This document shows positions 34,556-47,472 of a stretch of DNA of 64,000 nt, in pieces. A model generated the notes under the pieces. That model had not been told where the DNA came from and made no database searches. It saw nothing but the letters and a program-made list of their open reading frames with translations. This DNA is from Verpa conica. Taxonomy: Eukaryota; Ascomycota; Pezizomycetes; Pezizales; Morchellaceae. Location of the stretch: contig JAUFSD010000005.1 in the NCBI GenBank assembly GCA_033030425.1, positions 372,001-436,000 of the forward strand, in the 5' to 3' direction. The translations under genes and the position numbers were made by a program. Every line of letters starts with the position of its first letter. The first letter of the stretch is position 1.

Positions 34556-37364
34556 TTAACCGTTCCCGTTCCCATTCACATTCTCCTCTGGTAACCCCTG
34601 CATCGCATCCTGGTTATTGGCGTTCACAGCCCTCCACCGATCGGCACTATTTTGAAGTAGTACTGAGTTCCCTGGTAACGGGCCTATTGAATTCAGGTAT
34701 GTTTTGAGTTCTTTAATATCCTCTGTGCCCTCAGCGAGACGCTGAGTAGCCGATGCTGTCCAATCCTTGATATCGCTCATCTTCGCTACGTATGCATCGA
34801 TATGCTTTGCTAACTCCTTTTCGACCCCCTCCACCTTTCCTCGGAGAGCTTCTATATCGCTAAGAACTGTGCTGAAAGAAGGCGCTGGGCCTTCAGATGA
34901 TCGATCGGATTTGAGGGACCCGTTGGCGGGGCCGTCATTAGCGGGAGGGGCATCCTGGACGAGGCGGGGAGATAGGTTGGCTTGGGTAAGCCGCTGCTCT
35001 GCTAGCTTTACCTGGCCACCGAGGCTCCGAACTGCATCTTTAACCGTTTTCATATCATTACAGAAACTATTGAGTTGGCTTGTGTAGTTAAACAACAAGG
35101 GATTGATCCTTAGGAGTTCCTGGACGACTCGCTCATAGAAATCTTTTGTCGTGAAACTATTCATTCTCTGATCAACATGACTAATTGCTAGGATGTGACC
35201 TTCAAGCTGGCTTTCGACATAACCGACTCTGTTGTCAAATTTCTCCACATCAGCCTGAAACTTGTTATGAAAGTTGGCAAAATTGGCTAAAAACTTTCTA
35301 TCAACATCTTTGATCCCAGCTGCATGAGCATTTTTGGCATCCTCTTGCAATGAAAGGATATTTGTGACTCGCTCGTTCGTTCCTTGCTCGAGACTCTGAA
35401 ATCTTTCTGCCGTCGTTTGAATGTGGTTCTCCGTCCTTTCCTCGAGATTCCCAACTACTTCAAGTACTGTTTGAGTGTCTTTTTCAGCGTCGTGCCGGAG
35501 AGAATCGAGAAGGTCATCCTGGCCACGGATTTGTTCCTCTAATCGCAAAACATCGGTCTTTGTTGCATATTCCTCGGGTGTCAAGGAAGACCCGGTGGCA
35601 CCTCGGTCCTCCTGAGCCTTTCCAGATAGAGAAACTCCAGAAATCTCAAGACTAGAAACCTTTTGTTGAAGACTCTTAATTTCGCCCTCGGAACTGTTAC
35701 ACCTCGAGGTTGTTTGTATCAACTTTTGTTGATTCTTTGAAGGAAAATTAGCAACTTCCTATTTAATAGAAATTCGGAAAATTATCTTGGTTTTACATAC
35801 CGCCATAACGCTCTTTTGGAGAGTCTCTAAATTCTTATAAACTTCGTCCATCTTTACACCGAGAGTCCCCATATCATTACCAGTATCAGCCATTACGACA
35901 TCCCCACTACCCTTAGCAAGTTGGCTGTTCGCTTCCTGTATTTTGGCCATATTGCTTTTCATTGAAATTAACAATTCCATTGCTTCCTTCAGCTCCTCCG
36001 CTGTCTTACGATGTTCATCTTTAATATGATCAACTTCGGTCTTCAGCTTCTCATGAATACCCTCAATATCTCCCAGCTTCTTGTCATGGTTTCGGAACCT
36101 GTTTGCCTGCTCATTCTTATAGTTGTGGAATTCGTTGGTGAATTTCTGCCTCATCTTCTCCTCCTCATCCTGCTTTCTCTTCATTTCTCGAAGCTCATTT
36201 CGGAGCTGTTGGAACTCATCTTTTGATGGGCCTTGGACCTGAGGAGTGCTATTTGATTTGACAAACTGCGTGAGCGAGACTGAGTCCCCGAGCTCCTTTT
36301 TTAATTTGTTTACGTATTTAATTGCCTCTTCAGAGTCCTGCTGGGAGATCCTCTCTTTGAAGAGTTCCCTGCAGAGGAGTTCTAATGGAGCAGATTTTTG
36401 TTTGAGGGTGTCTCGGGCTAATATAAACTCTTTTTCAGCCACCCTTGCGTTGCCTTCATACCGCTCCTTCATGGCTGGGAAGGCGTTGAAGTGCTCTGCA
36501 TTGTCATTTCGCTCCTTCTCGGCAGTCTTGAGTGTGCTTTGAGCTTCTAGATATTTGGTATAAGCAGAGGAGGCTTCCTGGAAGGTGCTAAAACAGGCAA
36601 AGAAAAGATCATCTAGTTAGTAAATAGCTCAAACAAGTAGCAAACAAAAGATAAAGATGTAAAGCTAGAGCTACTGACAGAGCATATTGAGTCTGGTCCT
36701 TGCTTCCAGCAGTAGCGGGATGCATTGGTGCTGATGGTGCCATAAGGGCAGAGCCAAAGTTAGTTGAGTTTGCCGTTGTAGGAGTAGCTGTGATGGAGGT
36801 TGCTGGAGATTGAGGGTTGAAGCTCTCAACGGGCGAGCAAGAAGGATGGTTTTTATCAATGGAGTTTCGTCGTGTATTACTTCGGGACCTTCCCTCCTCC
36901 CTCAAGTTGGAACCTGATATTTGCCGACGAGGGTGGCCGACTTGGGGGTCACCAATCATGCCCCTTTCACGTGGGGAAGGCTCAGCAAACTCCTTACGTG
37001 TGGATGTCCCTCCAGAATGACGTCGAGTAGTATCGAGGGATGGGAGAGTGTCACGCGAGATGCTATCACGGCTGTCACGGCGGGAGTGGGGACCCTTGGA
37101 GGATGGGTCTCGGGGGTAGTTTTGCAGCTGGTCCAGAGGGTGGCCGGCAGGGCCAGAGGGCGGTCCGGACGCTGTCAGAGGTAGCGGTGGGTGCGGAGGC
37201 AAATGGGACGAACGGTCGTCTCTCCCGCCTCCTCGACGGTCGTACTCCTCCCAGTGACGCTCCTCCCTCCTGTAGCTCCTGTCGCTCCTGTCGAAGTCAC
37301 GTTGGGGGAACGGTCTAGATGATTCTCTGCTCCTGTCTCTCCCAGGTCTACTCCGCCGGTACAT
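34556..37364 (-). CDS. Large coiled-coil protein, function unknown
   Basis: Three exons (37364-36679, 36587-35801, 35758-34556) give 891 aa. Residues 1-100 are Arg/Ser/Asp-rich (RRSRPGRDRSRESSRPF). Residues 100-228 are Pro/Ser/Thr-rich and disordered. From about 230 to 820 the chain is nearly all heptad-like with few prolines (MKRKQDEEEKMRQKF, VEKFDNRVGYVESQLEGH), predicting several long coiled coils. The tail is Asn/Gly-rich. The RS-like head suggests nuclear RNA or chromatin association, but this is inference; no enzymatic domain is seen. The second intron (35759-35800) is only 42 nt and is needed because the unspliced frame stops 13 codons on. I do not recognise an orthologue. Confidence 0.85.
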
Positions 37365-38198
37365 GCTCTGCTGCGGTCGAACAACGCGATAATCGATGGG
37401 GGCAATGAAGTACTGTGTTTGATGTGAGTAGCGTGGACTGAGAAAGTGTAGAACGTTACGGATGATGCTGCTGATGCCGCGCTCGGTCTAGAGAATTGAT
37501 GTTTCTGTTGTTATGGCAGAGAACTATGAATGGTCTTGCGGGACAAAATACCAGCGTCAGTAATAGTACCCTTCGTCTCCATTTACAAATTCTACTTGGA
37601 GGTTTAGCAAGGCATCGCGGTCAGCGCGCTGGACCTGGGATGTTTTCTCCCCTCGCTAATCGCCTGCAAGCTACCTCCCTTGCAGGCTAGAGCCTGGCTG
37701 GGCACATTGCCTATCAAGTAAGCCACATGAAATTGCTACCCGATTCCAATCTCAGCCACAGTGTTGGGGGTTTAGAGATTGGGCATCCCAATATTATCAG
37801 GAGGATTCTGAGGGTTTGAATCGCCGGACACCTCTACGGGTAATATCATGAGTGGAACTCAATCCAACTAACCTTTGGCACGTGTTTTTAACGTTCTTGA
37901 ATGAACCCTTGCAGCCACCAACTTTGGACACGAGTTCCTCGTTCTTACCTTTATCTTATCAGTCTATCTAATCTTATCACAGCCCCCCGTGATATACGCA
38001 GTGGTGAGGTCATAAATGATGGCCTCCACCAAATCCTCCTATAATCCTGTTTAGCACAATCATATGTTTCTATCCATAGGGCCTTGGATTTCGTATATAA
38101 CCATTTCCCTCTTCTGTCTCCATATACTCTACCTCTTTGCTCCCTAATTTACTTTTAACCACATTATTGCTTTACATTCACAAAAAATCACTCAGATC
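37365..38198. other. Divergent promoter region
   Basis: Lies between the start of the coiled-coil gene (-) and of the WW-domain gene (+). C/T-rich tracts occur near 38100-38160, directly upstream of the WW gene. No other gene is seen. Confidence 0.55.
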
Positions 38199-38941
38199 AT
38201 GCCCACCATAAAAAACTATCGAGACAGCAGAATCATAGAGGACTTTGCACCTCCTCCAGGCCCACCACCACCAATAATGCCAGAGGGCTGGATTGCCAGA
38301 TTCGATGAACGCTATCAGCGGTTCTATTATGTGAATATTGCCACTAAGCAATCACAATGGGATAAACCGCCTGGAACTATTGATGCTCCTACTCAAGGTA
38401 TACATAATATCAAGTTGATTATACTCACACTAACAAAGCCTCAGTTCCTGGTGAGTTTGAGCGACCTCCATCTTACGATGGCAGACCTATCCCGTCTACC
38501 TACAACCGTAACGATACAACCACCCGCCTCATAACTCCCCAGCAACAATCCCAGCCACAATATCTCCAAACCAATCAGCCCTCTTCTTCCGGGTCCCATT
38601 CTCCCTCCCGTGGAATCACTGGTCGTCTATCCTCCTTTCTCAAATCCCACTCCCCAAAACCCTCAAAGCAACAGCAACAATACTATGCACCCCAGGGCTA
38701 CTACCAGCAACAAGGTCGTCCACTCTATGGTGGGCCAGGATATATACAAGCCGCGCCACGTAGGTCAGGGATGGGTGCAGGCGGTGCAGCAGCATTGGGT
38801 GCAGGAGGTGGGCTACTAGGGGGTATGTTGTTAGCAGATGCGTTCGATGATCATAATGGGTATGAGCAAGGCTTTGAGGATGGGGTGGATTTTGGAGGTG
38901 GATTAGATGGAGGTGATATGGGGGATTTTGGGGATTTTTAA
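38199..38941 (+). CDS. WW-domain protein with Gly-rich tail
   Basis: Two exons (38199-38397, 38445-38941) joined across a 47-nt intron with CTAAC give 231 aa. A single WW domain lies at about residues 28-58 (PEGWIARFDERYQRFYYVN, then QSQWDKP), with both signature tryptophans and the YY pair. WW domains bind Pro-rich ligands. Downstream are a PxY-like PSYDGRP, Gln/Ser/Pro-rich disorder and a tail of GAGGAAALGAGGGLLGGMLL followed by acidic/Gly repeats ending GGDMGDFGDF. The short hydrophobic Gly-Ala patch resembles small fungal WW proteins of unknown role. The ATG follows an ACTCAGATC leader after a C/T-rich promoter. Confidence 0.87.
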
Positions 38942-39506
38942 ATACAGGTGATGGTGAATTAAGAGAAATATAGGGTATATGACGGCGCAAAGGATACATC
39001 TTTTGGTTTTTACGGCGTTGTTTGGTTTATTCATTCGGCTCTTTTTTATCTACCGGTTTATGGATTTTGTGTACTTTATATTGGGTTTATTACTAAACAA
39101 TATTATATTCACAAAAATGCGATGTTAACTACTGATCAATTAGTTTCACTAGCTGGACCTTTATAGTCTTTAACATAAGATTTTTAAGCATAAAAATACG
39201 CTTTGGAGCTATGAATTACGTATGATTTTTTTCCTCCCCCCTACATCTACCTGCATCCTATAGCTAACTAGCTGTAGTTACTAAAGAGGAAATCACTGGT
39301 TACATATCCAGCGATATTCACATGTTCTACACGCTAATTTGAAACACATGACTCTAGTACCTCTTATAAGCTATTAAATATACAAATCAGTTCGAAGATT
39401 AATTAATTGATACAGATACGCCAAAAACCCCAGTTTCCTGCCAGGATAAAAAAAACTATTATTTATCCATAGAGACGCTCCCACTATCGGATACTAGCCT
39501 ATCTAG
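38942..39506. other. Intergenic, convergent 3' ends
   Basis: AT-rich 3' flanks of the WW gene and the lipase gene. Nothing further supported. Confidence 0.5.
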
Positions 39507-40734
39507 TTATTCACCCTTAATGAAATCAAAATCAAAGAGACCACCACAGTCACTGATTATAACAGGAAGCAGATAATGAAGGTGGGCAAGAATATTTAGC
39601 GAAATCAGGTTCCCACCAGAGTTACCGCCGAGGTTAACCCCACCCTGGAGAATATTAATATCTGTGGGGTTAATATTTGAGTCACCACGAGCGATATGAA
39701 ACTCGGGTGAGACGTGCTCATACTCGAGAAAAACCGGTGGAAGACGTGGTACAGGGTCATCTAAGTTTGGCAACAACGTTAGTCCTTGTACTTATTAAGG
39801 TATATGGGCTAACTACTGACCAGTGTGCGTAACCCTGAAATTATTCCCTGAGATCGAAATAAATGTTGATAGCTGCTTATTCCCAACTCTCGGGGCACCA
39901 TACGTATACAAGTCCACCACGAAACCCTGTCTCCGCAGTTCAGTTGCAGTGATAGTAGCAATAGCGCCGCCAAGAGAATGTCCAGTAATAACAACTTTGT
40001 GCCCCGGGTTTGCAGCCTTCAATCCCTTCAAAGCAGCAAGAACTGTAGGGAACCCTTCTAAGAAGGCTTCATGGAATCCAGTGTGGACTTTACAACCAGC
40101 ACAGAACTCAGGCACGTCTTTGAGTGAGAGCTGAACATTCGCAAGCCAGTTTCGGAGCGACTGGCTACCGCGGAAAGAGATCACGATACTTTTAGTTGTA
40201 TCGTCGAGTGCGACAAAACCTGTGGTATCAGTATCCTTGGTGCTTTGGAGAAATTAGTATTGGTTTTCGAAGCGTGTGACAATGAGGATAACATACTTGG
40301 CAAATTCTGATATTGTTGTTACAGTGTTTGCAGAAACAGTTGGACATACATTGTCAGAGCAGACAACCTCAGCACCAACAACGAGTTCTGGGTCACAGTA
40401 GGCCGCCCCAGAGAATTCAGCAAAGTAGATGAGGTCTGGAAGCTGGGCCGGATCAAGTGCTAACCGGATTAGGAAGAGAAAGGTTAGCTACTGAAACTCA
40501 AAATCAATATATAGAGTAAGGCTTAATACTAGATTTAACCTCCGAAGAGACTGCTACCGACTCTACAGAGCCTTGGTCATTGCTTAAGAGGTCCGAAATA
40601 AAATTACCATCGAAAAGTTCGCCGATACCGTCGATAACGTCTCCGATATCAAGAGGTTTAGGCGCTGCTACAACAGAAGCAAAGTAATACGCGAGAGCCA
40701 CAAGCGCCACAAGGGAATTTCCTGAAGAAAACAT
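39507..40734 (-). CDS. Secreted class-3 (fungal) lipase
   Basis: Four exons (40734-40530, 40459-40297, 40242-39821, 39760-39507) give 347 aa. It is an extracellular triacylglycerol lipase or esterase. Seen: a signal peptide (about 1-23, LVALVALAYYFASVVAA), then a short pro-like region, FRGSQSLRNW (oxyanion strand region), the nucleophile elbow ITGHSLGGA with catalytic Ser about 212, GAPRVGN, the acid residue in THTDDPVPRLPP (Asp 264 or 265, created exactly across the third intron), and AHLHYLL with the likely catalytic His about 323. The triad and order match the Thermomyces/Rhizomucor lipase family. Paired cysteines lie near residues 90-170. Introns are 54-70 nt. The gene is isolated beside a repeat-bearing spacer. 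Confidence 0.93.
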
Positions 40735-42398
40735 TAGGTTGGGTGTATAAAGGTCCGGCCGATATGCTACTATGATTAAAGAATGAAAAATAGGCAGAGA
40801 CCTAAAAACGATCGTGAAAGGATTTCAAAGAACAAGTGAAGGTGTCTCAGACAAGATAGAGAACCAGAGCCAAGGAGGGCGTGGAACCTTAATATATACT
40901 CACCAAACAATAACTCAATGGTCGACCATTAGACTGCTAAGCATTTCATACGGAATTAAAGGATCAATTTAGCGGAGGCGCCCTTCGCCGACGTGGTGTA
41001 CTTGCGGCGAAACGACTCTGGAGAAGGAGACACAGGTATTGCTTATGCAAGGGGAACAAGAGAGCGGGGCATTAAATCTACATTTGGTAGGCCTAAAGAT
41101 TTGAGGTTGCAGAACTAGCCAGTCAATGGTGTTTCTAGCGCTAAAAAAAAATAAGGGATGCAACTATGCTAAGTATACTAGTGGAGATAAGGTTTGTAGG
41201 TAGAGTAGATCGAACGCACAAAAAGTCAGTTGATTAGTTGGGGCGCTTCCAGTCCGGTACAACCGATTGGAATAGGTAAGTGAGATTGCTTGCCCCTTTA
41301 ATGATTGAAACAACCATCAAGTTCACCAGAAACACGAAACTTCCTAGTTAATAAGGAGAGATCTTAAAGCAGTTATTTTTACAATCAATTCTTCCCTTGA
41401 TAGTGTGAGAAGTGCAGGTTTTTATTCCCAATTAAGCTATAGCCATGCAGCGACTTTGCCCCCCGATTCCACTGTGGCTGAGTGCCTCAATCACTAAGGC
41501 AACATCACTAAGCCGTAAGATGGTCGCGGGATCGGGGCAATGAATAAAGGATACTTAACAACTAAGTGCGAGTAATTATTAAAGATATTAGCTAGCATGA
41601 GCACATATGGTTAGCTGAAGTTTGGAACCGTACGTGTAGAGTATCTACACTTACTACATGTAGAAAGGCCCCGTACTACTAAACCCCGTACATACAGCCT
41701 CAGGCAACAAAATATAGGTTAGATGCAGGGGTAATATAGCCAGTGCCCACCACTAGGATCTTCGCTAAGCCTTTGAAGGGCCAGTAAAAACCTCGAATCC
41801 AGAGGGTTACGTCTTCTAGGCTTCTTTTCGGCGGAGGCTGTACCAAGTAGGGGCTTGGGTAGCTCTGAATGAAAGAGTGATGACCTCCACCAAGTGAGTT
41901 CATATAATTGGCCCCCAATTCTTTTTGACATCGCTTTTGTGACTAACCACTGCTTATCACGCTGACCGTCTGCTATATGGTGCCTCCCTCTAACACAGCC
42001 TCCGGCAGAATCATTGCGAAAATAGGGGTTAGTGAGCAAGGCTTTGTGGCCAGTGCTCACTACCAGAATCTTCGTTGAGGACGTCAAAAGGCCAATCAAA
42101 TTTCTAAGTCCTAAGTAGGGCATTTTCGTATTCATTCTACTAGAGGCTATGGACCCCTAGATCGACCGAGCTCGGGTTCATTTATCTATGGTATGAACAC
42201 GAGTGACAATCGGTGTAAGTATACAAAGTCATATTCCGATGTAAGCGCCGAGTTTTTCTAACGCCACATAGTCACCATACAATTATAGGGGCTGCATCTA
42301 AGCATAAAACTACTCCGTAAATCTTTTACTCGATTACCAGCGCGCCGGTGAGGCCTTGAGCACCGAAATTTCATCCGGCGAGGGTTAAGTATTACTAC
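40735..42398. other. Gene-poor spacer with local duplication
   Basis: 5' region of the lipase gene, then AT-rich DNA. The 41700-42135 segment contains an internal duplication described separately. No gene is supported. Confidence 0.5.
41700..42135 (-). repeat. Degenerate direct duplication (about 90 bp units)
   Basis: Two diverged direct copies, about 41708-41800 and 42013-42105, share the blocks AATATAG/AAATAGG, GCCAGTGCCCACCACTAGGA against GCCAGTGCTCACTACCAGAA, TCTTCG, and AAGGGCCA/AAAGGCCA. Read on the minus strand both encode similar peptides (AKILVVGTGY and TKILVVSTGH), and a 138-codon minus-strand frame (42135-41719) spans both. It may be a fossil of a coding repeat; no domain is recognisable. 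Confidence 0.45.
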
Positions 42399-43196
42399 AT
42401 ATTGTCGGGTGTCAAATTTAAGCGAACATCAACATCTCCTTTTGATGCTACTACTCTAGATGATCTATAATAACCACAAAAAATGCTATAAATTCAAAAT
42501 AAGAATATGAGAGGGAGTTTACTATCTGATAAAGGGCTCTGTGCTCCTTAGTTATCAAAACTACCCCATCTACACTAGAAAACATGGTTTTTACCAAAGG
42601 CTAAAAACCCCGGAAAACTACAATTCCTCAACACTCCATGGTTTCTGCCCAGAATCTCTCTATATTATACCTTGGTATTCTATCAGTATTTTATTACCTA
42701 TCACCATTAGAATTAAATTCTAGGGGTGATAGTTATTTTTGTGGAGATTTAGTTAGAGATCTCACCTAGTACTCGCCCACAAATAAAATCTGACGATCGA
42801 TGATGTACCAGTACATAGATAATGGGGCGAAACTAATACCTAGAGCCTTGTTAAGGCGATATTTGAACAAATACTACCCTTTCTACTGAGTAGCCTAGAA
42901 ATAACCTTTGGTAGTTCTTTAATTTGTTTGATAATTTCCTCTCAAAAAATCCTTTTCTAGTATATAGCTACATAAGCGATCGTCAGACTATATTTTTGGG
43001 CGAGTAGGTAAGCATACCATCAATTTGCCTTATTCATAAGCTTAAAAATGCTTCCATATAAGCTATTACCACCTATGAACTTTATCAACATTTGATTTTA
43101 CTAGAATACTATATTTGTTGGTACTGAATGGTGGTATTATATGTCTCTTTTGTCCTGGTGTTGCAATGTTCGCTTAAATTTGACACCCGACAATAT
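42399..43196. mobile_element. MITE-like element with 31-bp terminal inverted repeats
   Basis: The 31 nt at 42399-42429 (starting ATATTGTCGGGTGTCAAATT) are repeated as a perfect reverse complement at 43166-43196 (ending TGACACCCGACAATAT). They bound a 798-bp interval that is AT-rich and has no open frame above 61 codons. This is the structure of a non-autonomous DNA transposon. I cannot see an unambiguous target-site duplication; if the outer AT bases belong to the insertion site, the inverted repeats shrink to 29 bp. No transposase is present in the window, so an autonomous relative elsewhere is inferred. Confidence 0.8.
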
Positions 43197-46138
43197 ATCG
43201 AAATTGCACTATGATACTAAGTGGGGTCGCGCCCAGTGTATGTTTAATTTGGCGAGTTGATTATATCACAAAACAAGTTTCCTACCTCCGCTTTACACGT
43301 GAAACTAGTAGGCCATGTTCTCGCTGATCCCAGTGTACGAAGAAATTGGCCCCTTGAGTGAGGTGTGAGTTCTGTCCCTCTTAATAGATTTGTAGGTAAT
43401 GCTTTGTCATTATATATCTGTAATATGTATTATTAACAAGACATACAGCTCGGTATCGATATTATGACAGGCTAGCAAAATAGTATCTTTAGTGGATATA
43501 AAGCCAACAGATTATGAATACACCCATAACTCTCACCACACATCAAGGCCCCCGAACGGTAATATACAGTGACCAGAATTGAATACTTCTCACCACCCCA
43601 CCTCACCTCATTTCAAATCAACAACGTTATCAATGGTACCAAAAGTCTTAGACTTGAATGGACCTCAAATTGAACTCTTTATAGAATACTAGCCACATTA
43701 GAAAATAAAGACATACAAAGGAGCTACGGAGAAGATCGAGTGAAACAGATTGACTACCGATATTAATAAGGTAATCTCATCACTAACCAAAACCATCACT
43801 GCAGGTCTCCGATAATAAAGTCAGCATCTCCCTGCCACTACATACCGACCTACACTCTATCTGTCACCTTTTTAGCTGATTAGCCTTTCGTGAATTTTAT
43901 TGGGCTTAAATTTTGAATTTAGAAGCAATTATTAGCTCGTAATATTCTCAATCAAGCACTCAACTAATACCCTAACCCATAATGCAGGCATATACCAAAA
44001 CGTTCTGTGACATCGCTAAGAGCCGGTCATATTAGTACGGTAAGTGGCAAAATTTCGCCTCAGCTAACCTCTGCAATCTTTAGAGATAATCTATATGTAA
44101 TGGACTACCTATATTCCATAGTTACTGGTCCAAGTATTATTGAGATTTGCATACCCCCAAGCCTGTCTAGTGTCAAGTCCTTTAGTGGAATTTTGTAGAC
44201 TAGATAAGAACAACTCCTAAAGTCTATGAACTAGCTAGTGTGAATAGTGTTACTTAAATCACCCATTGCGCCTTTTAGTATCATACTCATGCAAGGTTAC
44301 ATTTGCCGCGCAACCAACTGGAGGTTTCTTTTTCTTCTTGGGTACTTGTAAGAACTAGAAAACAGGGGTCAGTTCTGTATGGTGTGGTATCGTGCACAGA
44401 TATTTTACCATACAAATCGCTACCCCCCGGTAGACAAATATAATGATCATATTTTATGGGGGCTGGGCTTGGAAATGCATGTCGTGCGCAGGAAATAGAC
44501 TGAGAAGAAATCTACGAGGAGATTCGGCAAGAGACTTTTGTACTATCCCTTCTCTATCCCATAACCCGGTGGAAAATGCTGCCCCCCCCCAAGAAAAAAG
44601 CGGTTGCTCAACGTATAATGGCCTATGAAAAAGAGTATAGGCCTAGTATAACTTCATAGTAAAACATAAGACACAGACTTCCATCGCTTGATATATATCA
44701 TGTTAGAGAAAATTGTTCACTCGATCAAATATCAGCTAATTTGCTTTACCTACCAAACCAGAAATAGATTGGATATAAAGGCTCCCTTCACCTATACTCA
44801 CCCCTTTTCTGTGTGGTAGTCACTGGTATAGTCAAGGTAGCTACGTATAACATAGACCCGTAATACTACCTTCGGCCCCTATACCGACGTACTATCCAGC
44901 CGTTTAATATGTCCGGAATACTTCCAGAGGTCACTCACGGCCATTAATCGACCCTATTTGCCAATTAGTGTAGTTTGTTACTGTATTTTCATTTACTGTA
45001 CACAGCAATTAATATCACAAATCTTTGAGTAAATAAAAGGAAAGAGCTAAAGAGGGCAGGAGCATCTAGAAAGATTTTTATAGAAATATCTGAATAGCTC
45101 TCGTGGGTGGGCTTAGAGAGGACGCATGCCCGGGACCGAAGCTCTGCCTGTGTAAGAACTTGTGGATGTCTACTGGGATTTTCTATGGTGGAGTAATATG
45201 TCATTAGGAAAGCTGATAGCACTCTTTATCTCCTGATTTTAGAAGTTATCGGGGCTAATCAATCTATTGAGTACTAATTTATTTAATGTATGTCCAAAGA
45301 AGAGCCTCTGTGAACCCTAGCTGCTACCAGCCAATTAGCCAAATTCCTAGACCAACCCGAAGTTACCATGATGCTAGTATGTCACGTGGGATAGTCATAG
45401 GTGAGTCTTTTCCTCACTAACGGATGCCCTGAGTAGTCTCACGTGATCCATTGATCTTTCGGTAGAGCTAGTTTGCGATTGATTAGAATTATTTAAATAA
45501 TCAAACCCGGCCAAAGAAGATGGGTTTCTGAGTGAAACGCCCTGTCCGCCTGTAGTCGTACAGATATAGTAAGCTGCATCAAATGTGTGCAGTACGGGCT
45601 CAGCCTACTTCTAAAACATCCTGCAGTTACGAGAACTTAGTGCACATGCAAGTTACTGCAGCTGCTCATTTGTTCATGTACTGCGGAGTGAAGACCGACC
45701 CGTACTACTAATGACGTAGCTAGAGAATAAGCATCTGATCCACGCTGTGTTCTTCTAGTATGATACCAGGAACACAAGCCGAATCTGGGGCAGACTTCCA
45801 AAAGATACGCTCGGAGCAGTCCCCGATGTTCCCCGGACTATTAAGATGACAAGACTTGAGGTCAGTTTTCCTAAATGACGTTGGCACTAGAAGCGTTTAG
45901 ACTAATGGCGCTGGAAACATCGGGTTCACTGCCTGCTTCCCCGCATTTAGGCGAGAGTTCCCTGGAATCCCTACTATCAACTTAAGGTGTCGGTTAAACC
46001 GTAATACCGTCTCCCCGCTGAGGGGCAGTGACAGATAAATAAATCTCCGAGATAAACCTTTGAATAGTTTTTCAAACTTTCGCCAAACTCTTCTCTGTTG
46101 ATCCCAGCAAAATAAAAATAAAAATCAGTTCAATCACA
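43197..46138. other. Gene-poor AT-rich spacer
   Basis: No supported gene. Small open frames (44007-44198 +, 44443-44628 +, 45222-44989 -) lack motifs. CACGTG-type sites appear near 45384 and 45442, and the last 100 bp lead into the dehydrogenase gene. Confidence 0.5.
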
Positions 46139-47472
46139 ATGTCTACACCGTTTACTGTTCGTTGGGGTATTTTTGGTATGGCTTCATCTATCAAAACCAA
46201 AATCAAAGTCCATTTCAACTAACAGGAATAGGCCCTGGCATGATTGCAACATGTATGTTTTTCAAACATGGGATGCTGTTAGCTCAGCTTAATTAACGTA
46301 ATGTAGATTTCGCCGAAGATCTGGTTATCGACCCCAAAACTAGAGGAGTTGAAGACGTCTTTCACGTTGTCCAAGCTGTTGCTTCCGCAACATCTATCGA
46401 TCGTGCAAGGAAGTTCTTGAATGACGTTGGTGCACCTTCTGGCACTGCATATGGATCTTATGAGGAGCTTGTTGCCGACCCCAACGTCGATATCGTTTAT
46501 GTTGCAACCCCTCATTCACATCATTTTCAACACTGTCTTTTGGCTCTGAATGCAGGAAAGCCTGTGGTTTGTGAGAAGCCGTTTACTGTCAACGCTAAAC
46601 AGACGAAGATACTGGCAGAACTTGCTAGGTCAAAAAATCTATTCTTAATGGAAGCTGTGTGGACTAGGTTCTTCCCCATTAGCATTGAGATTAGAGAGCT
46701 GGTCAAGAGCAAGAGGATTGGAGACGTGAAGAGAGTTTTTGCGGATCTTAGTATGGCCCAGGAACCAGAAACGAAGTATGATGATTCGCATCGGATGGTG
46801 CGTTCACAAACCCAAGACAACATCAAAGGAGTGTAGAGAAGTACTAACATACCATAAAGGTCAACCCCGACCTTGCTGGAGGAGTGCTACTAGATCGTAA
46901 GCTACCAGCTTAATATAAGCCTGACACAAGCGGAAATTAATTTTGAGATCTTAGTTGGTATTTACTCCTTGACCTGGGTCTACCAAACTCTCTACCACAC
47001 CCTCCCCGACTCCGAGAAAGCCGCCCCAGTCGTCACTGGCGCAATTTCTACATATGAGCGAACTGGTGTTGATGTCGAGAATGTTGTCGTTTGCAAATTC
47101 CCATCTTCGATCGGTATTGCCACTAGCAGTATCCGCGTTGCAGCCGACCCCGACGAGAGTGGACATCCTGCCACCAGAATACAAGGTACAAAGGGAGAGA
47201 TTCGCGTAGATCACCCAATGTATGCACCAGGCGGTTATTCAATTGTACCCCTTGGCAAAGGATCAAAAGTAGAGAGGTTCGAGCGTCCGATTCCTATTGG
47301 AAAGGGAATGTACTGGGAAGCGGATGAGGCGGCGAGGTGTCTGAGGAATGGCAAGATCGAAAGTGATATTATGTCTTTGAGCGAGTCAATCCTAATCATG
47401 GAGGCTATGGATACTGTGAGAGAGATATCGGGCTTTAAGTACCCAGAGGTCATTGAGTCTACAAAGCACTAG
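46139..47472 (+). CDS. Gfo/Idh/MocA-family NAD(P)-dependent dehydrogenase
   Basis: Five exons (46139-46175, 46226-46252, 46307-46797, 46860-46896, 46955-47472) give 369 aa. It resembles dimeric dihydrodiol dehydrogenase / D-xylose 1-dehydrogenase type enzymes, which oxidise sugars or trans-dihydrodiols with NADP. Seen: a Rossmann start VRWGIFGIGPGMIAT split over two tiny exons, YVATPHSHH, the hallmark EKP in VVCEKPFTVN, EAVWTRFFP, and LLDLGIYSLTWVYQ restored by a 37-nt exon. The small exons are dictated by frame; intron 3 carries TACTAACAT. The substrate cannot be told from sequence. Confidence 0.92.

Noticed and set aside
41455..41545. Possible tRNA-like segment (CCCCGATTCC ... GGATCGGGG)
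   Set aside because: The ends pair partly and TGGCTGAGTG recalls a D arm, but no T arm (GTTCRA) or proper anticodon stem could be folded.
44989..45222. 77-codon minus-strand frame with a hydrophobic end
   Set aside because: Isolated in gene-poor DNA with no motif and no continuation by splicing.
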